In this document: piece after piece, positions 9,781-16,937 of the stretch
Position numbering within the stretch: the stretch's first letter is position 1
Layout of the letters: each line of letters begins with the position of its first letter
Assembly: GCF_000238275.3 (NCBI RefSeq)
Contig: NZ_AHCF03000003.1
Span: 992,001-1,056,000 of the forward strand
Direction of reading: 5' to 3'
DNA: 64,000 nucleotides
Origin: Pseudoalteromonas undina
GTDB taxonomy: Bacteria > Pseudomonadota > Gammaproteobacteria > Enterobacterales > Alteromonadaceae
Program-made: the position numbers and the translations under genes
The notes under the pieces: model-generated
Database searches by the model: none
The model's input: only the letters and a program-made list of their open reading frames with translations
Told to the model about the DNA's origin: nothing

Positions 9781-11040
9781 ATGAGAAATTTTTCTAAAGT
9801 AACTGCACTTGCAATTCTTATGTCTGTGTCAGGTGTAGCGTTGACTGCACCTGTTTTAGCGGCGCCAGATTACGCGAAAATTGAAGAGCGTAAGAAAGCA
9901 AAGACTAAAATCATGGGCGAACGTACTGGTAAAAAAGTAATTAAAGCGTTTGATTTGTATAATGAAGATGATGTTGATGGCGCAATTGCTTTATTGAAAG
10001 AGTTAGATCCGTCTAACGACTTTGATAAAGCAACTGTTAATCGTTACTTAGGCAGCATGTATGCTCAAAAAGAGCAGTACAAGGTTGCCATTAAGTACAT
10101 GAAAGCAGCGATTGCACCAGATGTATTAAACTTTGCCGATCAGGCTCAGGGTTTAAAAACCCTAGGTGATATGTATGCAGGTACTGAACAATACAGTGCT
10201 GCCAAGCAAGCATATTATGATTGGATGGACTTTACAGGCGAAGAAGACCCCAAAGTTTACACTCGTATTGCGCAAGCAAGTTATGAGCTTAAACAGTTTA
10301 ATGAGGTTCTTGAGCCGGCAAACAAAGCAATTAAGTTAGCAAAAGAGCCTAATAAAGCTCCTTATCAACTTAAATTAGCTGCCTATTTTGAGAAAAAGCA
10401 ATATCAAAATATGGTTAAAGTTGCTGAAGAAATCGTTCGTGTATGGCCTGAAGACAAAAAGTCTTGGGTAGGCTTAGGTAAGTATTATTTACAAACCGAA
10501 GACTACAAGAAAGGGCTAGCAACTATGGAAGTTGCTTACAAGAACGGCTACTTTGAAAACGAAGTTGAATGCAAAGTTCTAGCTAACTTTTATTCTTTAA
10601 ACGAAATTCCTTATAAAGCAGCTGTAACGCTTGAAAAGGCCGTTAAAGAAGAAAAAGTTAAACGCACTAAGCAAAATATGAGTGCAATTGCTAGTAACTA
10701 CCATCGTTCGAAAGATATAGAGAAAGCTGCTAAGTACTACGAAGAAGCTGCTAAATTTGATAATGACGCTGAGCTTTACCGCAAAGCAGGTTCATTACTT
10801 CTACAATCTGAAAAATTCAGTGCTGCTGTTGTTCGTTTGAACAAAGCATTAGAGCTTGGCTCTGAAAAGAAAGGTACTATTTATTCAGATTTAGCTGAAG
10901 CGTTTTACTACCAAGGCAAGTATAAGCAAGCACATGCTGCTATTACTAAAGCTATGGACGATCCAACCACACGCAGGTTTGCAAAAGGTTGGGCTACATA
11001 TATTAAAGATAAAGCCGCTCGCAACGGTGTTAAAATTTAA
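9781..11040 (+). CDS. TPR-repeat periplasmic protein of the TonB2-type cluster
   Basis: A 419-residue exported protein with a signal peptide (cleavage near VLAA|PDYAK, residue 28) and tetratricopeptide-like helical pairs over most of its length, for example YLGSMYAQKEQYKVAIKYM and YKKGLATMEVAYKNGY. It has a strong AAGGAGG ribosome site 12 bases after tonB and closes the operon. TPR proteins of this kind recur as the last gene of TtpC-type clusters; a scaffolding or TonB-complex assembly role is inferred. A strong terminator follows. Confidence 0.85.
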   Translation: MRNFSKVTALAILMSVSGVALTAPVLAAPDYAKIEERKKAKTKIMGERTGKKVIKAFDLYNEDDVDGAIALLKELDPSNDFDKATVNRYLGSMYAQKEQYKVAIKYMKAAIAPDVLNFADQAQGLKTLGDMYAGTEQYSAAKQAYYDWMDFTGEEDPKVYTRIAQASYELKQFNEVLEPANKAIKLAKEPNKAPYQLKLAAYFEKKQYQNMVKVAEEIVRVWPEDKKSWVGLGKYYLQTEDYKKGLATMEVAYKNGYFENEVECKVLANFYSLNEIPYKAAVTLEKAVKEEKVKRTKQNMSAIASNYHRSKDIEKAAKYYEEAAKFDNDAELYRKAGSLLLQSEKFSAAVVRLNKALELGSEKKGTIYSDLAEAFYYQGKYKQAHAAITKAMDDPTTRRFAKGWATYIKDKAARNGVKI

Positions 11041-11065
11041 TATTTAATGTACTCTAGTATTTTTA

Positions 11066-11090
11066 AAAAGCCCCATTGGGGCTTTTTTTA
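11066..11090 (+). terminator. Terminator of the TonB2-type operon
   Basis: AAAAGCCCC and GGGGCTTTT pair around a three-base loop, followed by seven T in all. Confidence 0.92.
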
Positions 11091-11101
11091 TTGGAATTAA
11101 C

Positions 11102-12148
11102 ATGAACAAAACGCCTATTATTTCATTGCTCTTTTGTTTGCTTTTAGCATCATGCTCTAAGCCAGCGGACTTATTTTCATCTTATGAAGAGGCACAGAGC
11201 GCGTTAATATCACTTAATACGGCTTTAAGTGCACAAAAGAACCCACACAGTACAGGACTAAGTAATGAGCAACTGCCTTTTACTGACGCATATTTAGCGC
11301 GTCGCCACGCTATTTACCAGCAGTTAATGCAAATGAAGTTAACTGTTGCGCAAACTACTCAGGTAAATTATTTGGTGATTGCAGAGCGATTTCCAGAGCG
11401 TTATTTTGCATGGCCTGCACACACTGATGTGTTATCAAATATGCTTTCGATAGTTAAAAATGATGCTCAGAAGAAAAATATTGAGCAATGGCTGATATTT
11501 GTTCAAACACAGCTTAAAGCCGCTGAGAAAAGTAACTTAAAGCTTAATAAAATAGAGCATAATTATTTAAAGCACTATGTACAGCAAGCAATTAACAGTA
11601 CTGACACACCTATTGAGCTTAATGAGTCTCTGAGTGTATTAAATAATTATTTAACGCAATATAAGCCAAGAGGCAGCATTGGGTTGTCTGGCCTTGCTAA
11701 TGGCAGCCAGTGGTACCAAAGTAAACTAAATTATTTTGCAAATGATGTGCTTTCACCGCTTGAGTGGTTAAGTCACATTGATAGTAAATTTAAATCAATG
11801 CAGAGTCAAAAACAGCAAACAATGGTAGAAGCTTCAAATGTCTCACAGCTTACCAAATTACTTTTAACTGATGATTCTAAAATAGTGGGTTTAGACTGGT
11901 CAACGGGTTATACGCTATTACCTCAGCGGGCTAACGCTACACAATTAGAACCTGCCGATGCGCAGCTCTATATGGCTATGATGGAGACTGATCTTGGGGT
12001 GCATTATCATGCGTGGACACTATCGCAAGCGCGTTTAAATTTACTAAAACGTTTAAATATTAGTGAAGAAGATGCGAGGATATTAGTTGAGGATATTCTT
12101 TTTTATCCAGGGCAATCATTTAGTTTTGCACCGCAATTACTCAATTAA
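11102..12148 (+). CDS. DUF3080-like lipoprotein
   Basis: A 348-residue predicted lipoprotein. The lipobox LLLASC puts the acylated cysteine near residue 18. The remainder is helical with no catalytic motif that I recognise; length and features (for example FPERYFAWPAH and the C-terminal YHAWTLSQARLNLLKRL) fit the DUF3080 family of gammaproteobacterial lipoproteins. The function is unknown. It lies 12 bases after the TonB-operon terminator and has no obvious strong ribosome site, so expression may be low or partly readthrough. Confidence 0.65.
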   Translation: MNKTPIISLLFCLLLASCSKPADLFSSYEEAQSALISLNTALSAQKNPHSTGLSNEQLPFTDAYLARRHAIYQQLMQMKLTVAQTTQVNYLVIAERFPERYFAWPAHTDVLSNMLSIVKNDAQKKNIEQWLIFVQTQLKAAEKSNLKLNKIEHNYLKHYVQQAINSTDTPIELNESLSVLNNYLTQYKPRGSIGLSGLANGSQWYQSKLNYFANDVLSPLEWLSHIDSKFKSMQSQKQQTMVEASNVSQLTKLLLTDDSKIVGLDWSTGYTLLPQRANATQLEPADAQLYMAMMETDLGVHYHAWTLSQARLNLLKRLNISEEDARILVEDILFYPGQSFSFAPQLLN

Positions 12149-12162
12149 ATTTAAGTGCGCTA

Positions 12163-12489
12163 CTACTTAGCGCACTTATCACACCGCTGAGCAGCAGGGT
12201 CTCTTTCTAAGCGCTGCTCTGATATTTTCTCTTCACAGTCACAGCAGTAGCCATATTGACCAATATCCATTTGACTAATTGCTGCTTCAAGCTTGTTCAT
12301 TCGTTCAATTAACGGATTATACTCAGTACCTAATTGTTGAGCTGCTAAATCGAGCCACTCTTCATTGGATGTATGGGTTAGGATGCAGAGCAAATTTTGA
12401 TGTGTAGGGTGAGTCGATTGTGACAGCAAACCTAATATAGTTGCTTTAACACTTTCTATTTCATCGTTTAGTCGTTGCTGGTGATGCAT
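12163..12489 (-). CDS. DksA/TraR-family C4 zinc-finger protein
   Basis: A 108-residue protein whose C-terminus has the four-cysteine zinc finger of the DksA/TraR family: CCDC, then CDKC about 20 residues later, with the family wording RLERDPAAQRC. The N-terminal part is helical (likely a short coiled coil) but is too short for a full DksA. Proteins like this bind the secondary channel of RNA polymerase; whether this one does is inference. It is convergent with the lipoprotein gene and downstream of dusC on the same strand. Confidence 0.85.
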   Translation of the reverse strand: MHHQQRLNDEIESVKATILGLLSQSTHPTHQNLLCILTHTSNEEWLDLAAQQLGTEYNPLIERMNKLEAAISQMDIGQYGYCCDCEEKISEQRLERDPAAQRCDKCAK

Positions 12490-12548
12490 TAGCAGTATAA
12501 CCCTTAAGTTAATTTGTAGTGATACTGCTATTATCTATTTAGATTTAC

Positions 12549-13529
12549 TTAGGTGTTATGATTTGTATCAAATTGTGGCGCTTTCGCATACTTCTTTAAC
12601 ACTTCGGCTACTTCATCCTTGGCTTTTAAACGACGAATTTCATCAAATAATAGTCCTGCTTGTGGATATTGGCGTTTTAAATAACCAAGCCATTGTTTTG
12701 TTCGAGATGCAAAGTATTTAGTATCTTTGCTGGCTGTTTGGTGCATAGATGAATGAATAATATGGTGTAAAATATTTTCCCATGTCAGTTCACTGTAGCT
12801 TTCTTTATTAACCTGCGCTTTAATTTTTCTTGCTAGATCAGGATGTGAAAGCGCGCCACGACCAATCATCAAATCACGGCAACCACTGCGTTTTTGGCAT
12901 AAAAGTGCATCTTCTATTTGCCAAATTTCGCCATTGGCGATCACTGCAATTTTTTTATCTTTGACCAAAGGAGGGATTTTTTCCCAATAGGCGGGTGGAT
13001 TGTAGCCATCGCGTTTAGTACGTGCATGTATAGCAATGCTGTTAGCACCAGCGCTAACAACGGCATCGACAATTTCTTGGCTGTTACTATCATCATCAAA
13101 ACCTAAGCGAATTTTAGCACTTACTTCATGCTCATCATCAACGGCATCCCTTACCGTTTTTATAATCGAGTACATATGATCTGGATCTTTGAGTAATACA
13201 GCACCGCCTTTGCTTTTATTGACAGTTTTTGCTGGGCAACCAAAGTTTAAATCAACACCATGAGAGCCTAAGCCAATTGCTTTTACAGCATTTTCTGCTA
13301 ACACGTCGGCTACTTGGCCTAATAACTGAATGCGAACTGGAGTACCACTACGAGTGAGCCCCGCATTTTTAAGTTCAGGGCAATAACGGTGAAATACTTT
13401 ATCTGGAAGGCAAGTATCTACAACACGGATAAATTCGGTCACACAAAGATCGAAGCCGCCTATATCGGTAAGTAGTTGGCGCATTTTAAAGTCAACGACA
13501 CCTTCCATCGGTGCTAAAATAAGTTTCAT
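12549..13529 (-). CDS. dusC: tRNA-dihydrouridine(16) synthase DusC
   Basis: A 326-residue flavoenzyme that reduces U16 of tRNA. The N-terminal barrel starts LILAPMEGVVD, the catalytic cysteine is C98 in NFGCPAKTVNKSKGGAVLL, and the FMN-binding end has IANGEIW and MIGRGALSHPDL. The distinctive N-terminus (CVTEFIRVVDT) and length point to DusC rather than DusA or DusB. It is divergent from the hvfA-like gene with about 190 bases between them. Confidence 0.92.
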   Translation of the reverse strand: MKLILAPMEGVVDFKMRQLLTDIGGFDLCVTEFIRVVDTCLPDKVFHRYCPELKNAGLTRSGTPVRIQLLGQVADVLAENAVKAIGLGSHGVDLNFGCPAKTVNKSKGGAVLLKDPDHMYSIIKTVRDAVDDEHEVSAKIRLGFDDDSNSQEIVDAVVSAGANSIAIHARTKRDGYNPPAYWEKIPPLVKDKKIAVIANGEIWQIEDALLCQKRSGCRDLMIGRGALSHPDLARKIKAQVNKESYSELTWENILHHIIHSSMHQTASKDTKYFASRTKQWLGYLKRQYPQAGLLFDEIRRLKAKDEVAEVLKKYAKAPQFDTNHNT

Positions 13530-13681
13530 AGTGTGATTAATGTATTACTAAAAAAGGAGCGCCAGTTTACCTGTAAATCATAAATTCATAAAACGCTTAT
13601 TAGCGTTCATAGAGAGTTAAATAACTTATTTGCAAAAAAATAGAAAATTTGAAAGTTTTTAGTTTAATACCGGTCTACTTT

Positions 13682-13687
13682 TATAAT
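13682..13687 (+). promoter_or_regulatory. -10 box candidate for the hvfABC operon
   Basis: A perfect TATAAT lies 32 bases before the hvfA ATG. I cannot place a good -35 hexamer at the normal distance, which could mean an activator or an alternative sigma factor is needed. Confidence 0.4.
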
Positions 13688-13718
13688 GATGTTCAACAAG
13701 TTTAAAAGGTAATTAAAA

Positions 13719-14309
13719 ATGAATACAATAAAGAAAAACTCAATTGCATTAACATTAGGCGCAGTGGTTGTTGGCAGCGCAAGTATGGCGAGTACTGATG
13801 TTCAAGCTAATCCATTTGAGTTTCAACAAATGGTAGCTGGTTATCAATTAGACGCTGGTGAAGGCAAGTGCGGCGAAGGAAAATGTGGCGGCGACGCTAA
13901 AGCGAAAAAAGAAGGCAAGTGCGGCGAAGGTAAATGCGGCGGTGATGCTAAAGCCAAAAAAGAAGGCAAGTGTGGCGAAGGTAAATGCGGCGGTGATGCT
14001 AAGGCCAAAAAAGAAGGCAAGTGCGGCGAAGGTAAATGCGGCGGTGATGCTAAGGCCAAAAAAGAAGGCAAGTGCGGCGAAGGTAAATGCGGCGGTGATG
14101 CTAAGGCCAAAAAAGAAGGCAAGTGCGGCGAAGGTAAATGCGGCGGTGATGCTAAGGCTAAAAAAGAAGGCAAGTGCGGCGAAGGTAAATGTGGTGGCGA
14201 TGCTAAGGCCAAAAAAGAAGGCAAATGCGGCGAAGGTAAATGTGGTGGTGATGCTAAGGCCAAAAAAGAAGGCAAGTGCGGCGAAGGTAAATGTGGTGGT
14301 AGCCACTAA
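13719..14309 (+). CDS. hvfA: HvfA-type RiPP metallophore precursor with 18 EGKCG motifs
   Basis: A 196-residue secreted low-complexity protein. A signal peptide ends near DVQA|NPFE (residue 30). Residues 48-196 are eight exact repeats of a 17-residue unit (EGKCGEGKCGGDAKAKK) plus a final partial unit, giving 18 EGKCG motifs and 18 cysteines; there is no other cysteine. EGKCG is the core motif of HvfA peptides, whose cysteines are converted to oxazolone/thioamide pairs by the MNIO enzyme HvfB with HvfC, producing a copper-binding peptide. The partner genes follow directly. Family assignment is strong; metal specificity here is inferred. The copy number is high for the family as I know it. Confidence 0.9.
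   Translation: MNTIKKNSIALTLGAVVVGSASMASTDVQANPFEFQQMVAGYQLDAGEGKCGEGKCGGDAKAKKEGKCGEGKCGGDAKAKKEGKCGEGKCGGDAKAKKEGKCGEGKCGGDAKAKKEGKCGEGKCGGDAKAKKEGKCGEGKCGGDAKAKKEGKCGEGKCGGDAKAKKEGKCGEGKCGGDAKAKKEGKCGEGKCGGSH
13860..14306 (+). repeat. 51-bp tandem DNA repeat array inside hvfA (8 full units plus a partial)
   Basis: The 17-codon unit is repeated nearly identically at DNA level, differing only at silent third positions (GGC/GGT, GCG/GCC/GCT, AAG/AAA). Such an array can expand or contract by recombination or slippage in whole 51-bp steps without breaking the reading frame. Confidence 0.95.
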
Positions 14310-14333
14310 ACTTTTCTTTTTCCGATAAGTGAG

Positions 14334-14353
14334 AGGGCCATTAGGCCCTTTTT
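14334..14353 (+). terminator. Hairpin terminator or attenuator between hvfA and hvfB
   Basis: AGGGCC and GGCCCT pair around an ATTA loop, followed by a short run of T, 25 bases after hvfA and 21 before hvfB. With no clear second promoter it probably acts as a leaky terminator that keeps maturase levels below those of the precursor. Confidence 0.75.
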
Positions 14354-14373
14354 ATTTAATATGAGGTTTTATT

Positions 14374-15231
14374 ATGGCTCAAAATCAAACGCCTAACTTT
14401 GGCATGGTCGGTTTAGGCTTGCGAAGAGAAATGCTAGATGAGCTTGAGCATGCCATACCAAAACAAATTGAGTTTATGGAAGTGGCCCCAGAGAACTGGT
14501 TAAAGCTAGGTGGGCGCTTTGAAAAGCAATTTAAGCAGTTAACTAATAATAATCACTTTGTTTGTCATGGTTTATCTCTTTCTATTGGCTCACCTGAACC
14601 GCTCGATATTGAATTTATAAAGTCGTTAAAATCTTTCTTTGATAACCACGATATTAAAGCTTATAGCGAACATTTAAGCTATTGCTCAGGTAAAGGCCAT
14701 ATGTATGACTTAATGCCAATTCCTTTTACTGAAGAAGCGATCAAACATGTCGTTTCTCGGGTTAAGCAGGTACAAGATATATTAGAGCGACCACTTGTGC
14801 TGGAAAATGTGTCTTATTATGGTGCCCCTGGTCAGCAGCTATCAGAGCTTGAATTTACCAATGCTATTTTAGAAGACGCAGACTGCCAGTTGCTATTAGA
14901 CGTTAATAATATTTATGTGAACTCGATTAATCATGGTTATGATGCACAAGCATTTTTAAGTGGGCTACCAACTAATAAAATTGCCTATTGTCATGTTGCA
15001 GGCCACTACAATGAGGCTGATGACCTTATTATAGATACTCATGGCGCAGATGTTATTGACCCTGTCTGGCAATTGCTCGATAGCGCATATCAGGCACATG
15101 GTGTTTTTCCCACACTGCTAGAGCGAGATTTTAATATTCCGCCTATTAACGTGTTAACCAAAGAGCTGGATATAATCCATCAATTACAGGCAAAGCATCT
15201 TAAGTTGTTATCAACAGCACAAAGTGCTTAG
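14374..15231 (+). CDS. hvfB: HvfB-type MNIO (DUF692) RiPP maturase
   Basis: A 285-residue TIM-barrel-type DUF692 protein, the multinuclear non-heme iron oxidative (MNIO) enzyme family. Conserved metal-ligand regions are visible: CHGLSLSIGS (H65), SEHLSY (E99, H100), LENVSYY (E144), LLLDVNNIYVNS (D176), HVAGHY (H207, H211), DTHGADV (D221, H223) and LLERDFNIP (E250, D252). In characterised systems HvfB oxidises cysteines of HvfA to oxazolone/thioamide groups together with HvfC. Here it follows its presumed substrate and is 54 bases from the DUF2063 gene, exactly the hvfABC order. Confidence 0.92.
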   Translation: MAQNQTPNFGMVGLGLRREMLDELEHAIPKQIEFMEVAPENWLKLGGRFEKQFKQLTNNNHFVCHGLSLSIGSPEPLDIEFIKSLKSFFDNHDIKAYSEHLSYCSGKGHMYDLMPIPFTEEAIKHVVSRVKQVQDILERPLVLENVSYYGAPGQQLSELEFTNAILEDADCQLLLDVNNIYVNSINHGYDAQAFLSGLPTNKIAYCHVAGHYNEADDLIIDTHGADVIDPVWQLLDSAYQAHGVFPTLLERDFNIPPINVLTKELDIIHQLQAKHLKLLSTAQSA

Positions 15232-15285
15232 CTGTTTGAATTTAATAAGTACTTGCTATTTTAGGGTTTTATAAGAGTCGTTATT

Positions 15286-16038
15286 ATGAGTTTTATCGAT
15301 GTGCAAAATGAGTTTATGGCCCATATTCGAGAGCCTAATAAGCAGCCGTGTCCAACCGATGTTGAAGACAGACGAATGGCTATTTACCGAGATCTGTTTT
15401 TTAATAATATTAATGGCTTTGTTTCATCGGCATTTCCAGTTTTAAAAACACTTTATAGTGATCAACAGTGGCTATTACTGGTTCGTCAATTTTTTAGTGA
15501 ACATGATTGCCAATCTCCTTATTTTTTAGATATAGGAGAAGAATTTATTACCTATTTAATGACAAGCTATGTACCTAGAGAGTCTGATCCGGTGTTTATG
15601 CTGGCGCTAGCCCATTATGAATGGATTGAGCTTGACGTGTCTGTAATGAAGGCTGACCCCCGTGAGCTCCCTCTAAGCACTAATAAGCTTACTCATTCTC
15701 CTTTGTATTTATCTAAAACAGCGCGTAACTTAAGCTACGACTATCCAGTGCAACATATAAGTGAAGAGTTTCAACCTCAACAGCCTTCAGAACAGCCGTA
15801 TTTCTTTGTTGTTTACCGCGATGAGAGTGATGAGGTGCAATTTTTGGCCACCAATGCCATGACAGCCATGCTACTGTCTATTATTGAAAATGAAGCGGGG
15901 AGTACGTTTGAGCAGGTTTGCCAACAGGTTAGTGAAAATGCACCACAATTTAATCTTGAGCAAATAACACAAGGGGCACTGAGTACCTTAACAGCTATGG
16001 CACAGCGGCAAATTATAGTGACAAAAAATCAAGACTAA
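15286..16038 (+). CDS. hvfC: HvfC-type DUF2063 partner protein
   Basis: A 250-residue protein with the DUF2063 N-terminal DNA-binding-like domain (FIDVQNEFMAHIREP, MAIYRDLFFNNINGFVSSAFPVL), about residues 1-95, and a C-terminal domain that in this family presents the precursor peptide to the MNIO enzyme. Despite the domain's old label as DNA-binding, in MNIO operons it works as a peptide-recognition partner. No DoxX-type fourth gene (hvfD) follows; instead there is a tiny membrane peptide. Confidence 0.88.
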   Translation: MSFIDVQNEFMAHIREPNKQPCPTDVEDRRMAIYRDLFFNNINGFVSSAFPVLKTLYSDQQWLLLVRQFFSEHDCQSPYFLDIGEEFITYLMTSYVPRESDPVFMLALAHYEWIELDVSVMKADPRELPLSTNKLTHSPLYLSKTARNLSYDYPVQHISEEFQPQQPSEQPYFFVVYRDESDEVQFLATNAMTAMLLSIIENEAGSTFEQVCQQVSENAPQFNLEQITQGALSTLTAMAQRQIIVTKNQD

Positions 16039-16110
16039 GCTCTTTATTGATTATTTCACATCGTCTATTATAGCGCCTTTATTTGTTGTGCTTAATAAAA
16101 GGTTGTACCC

Positions 16111-16233
16111 ATGTCAGATGATAAAGACTTTAAAGACCCGTTCAATGCGGCTTACTTTTTTGCATTCTTAGCCGTATTTGCTGGAATAGGGTGTTTAAAT
16201 GCCATTTTAGGTTGGATCACCAGCTTAACTTAA
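16111..16233 (+). CDS. 40-residue predicted membrane peptide
   Basis: A short open frame beginning MSDDKDFKDPFNAAYFF with an AAGG ribosome site 8 bases upstream of the ATG. An acidic/charged N-terminus (about 12 residues) is followed by one hydrophobic helix (AYFFAFLAVFAGIGCLNAILGW) containing a single cysteine. It begins 73 bases after hvfC. I do not recognise a named family. It may be part of the hvf operon or an independent small membrane protein upstream of apt. Confidence 0.6.
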   Translation: MSDDKDFKDPFNAAYFFAFLAVFAGIGCLNAILGWITSLT

Positions 16234-16388
16234 TCAGGTTTTATTTTAAGGCTGTTGTTTTTCATCAGCCTTACATTTTTATCACTTCCCTCTCCCGACA
16301 CTTTATAATTATCGCAAACTCGCAATTTACGACCACTTAAGGTTATAATCACCTGCTTTGTAATATTAATCATTGAGCAGTTAAAATT

Positions 16389-16934
16389 ATGACTCAAGTA
16401 ACACCAGCAATTATCAAAAACAGCATTACTACAATTGCTGATTATCCTAAAGCGGGCATTATGTTTCGCGATGTAACAACCCTAATGGCAAACCCTGAAG
16501 CGTTTAAAGCAACCATAGATGCATTTATTGACGCTTATAAAGACCAAGGTTTTACTAAAATTATCGGCACTGAATCACGTGGCTTTATTTTTGGTGCTCC
16601 GCTATCTTATGCTTTGGGAATTCCTTTTATCCCTGTTCGTAAACCAGGTAAATTACCGCGCGAAGTTATTCGCCAAGATTACCAACTCGAATATGGCGAA
16701 GATACACTAGAGCTTCATACTGATGCGATTGTAGCCGGTGATAAAGTCTTGTTAGTTGACGACTTGTTGGCGACCGGTGGTACAATTGAAGCAACAGCCA
16801 AGTTGGTTGCAAAATTAGGCGGTAACGCCACAGATGCTGCCTTTGTTGTATCACTTCCAGAGCTTGGTGGTGAGCAACGTATTGAAAAAATGGGCATCAA
16901 TATTTTAAAATTGGTTGAATTCGAAGGCGAATAA
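16389..16934 (+). CDS. apt: Adenine phosphoribosyltransferase
   Basis: Salvages adenine with PRPP to make AMP. The 181-residue length is standard. The PRPP-binding motif [13 protein letters not shown] and the N-terminal [15 protein letters not shown] and [14 protein letters not shown] segments are intact. It stands 3 bases before dnaX, starting the conserved apt-dnaX-ybaB-recR order known from E. coli. Confidence 0.97.
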   Translation: MTQVTPAIIKNSITTIADYPKAGIMFRDVTTLMANPEAFKATIDAFIDAYKDQGFTKIIGTESRGFIFGAPLSYALGIPFIPVRKPGKLPREVIRQDYQLEYGEDTLELHTDAIVAGDKVLLVDDLLATGGTIEATAKLVAKLGGNATDAAFVVSLPELGGEQRIEKMGINILKLVEFEGE

Positions 16935-16937
16935 TCG

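Noticed and set aside
13860..14306. CRISPR-like repeat array
   Set aside because: Units are contiguous without unique spacers and encode a perfect protein repeat.
13844..14328. Three long overlapping open frames in other frames across the hvfA repeats
   Set aside because: They arise from the 51-bp repeat having no stops in other frames; products are low-complexity and lack signal peptides or start sites of their own.
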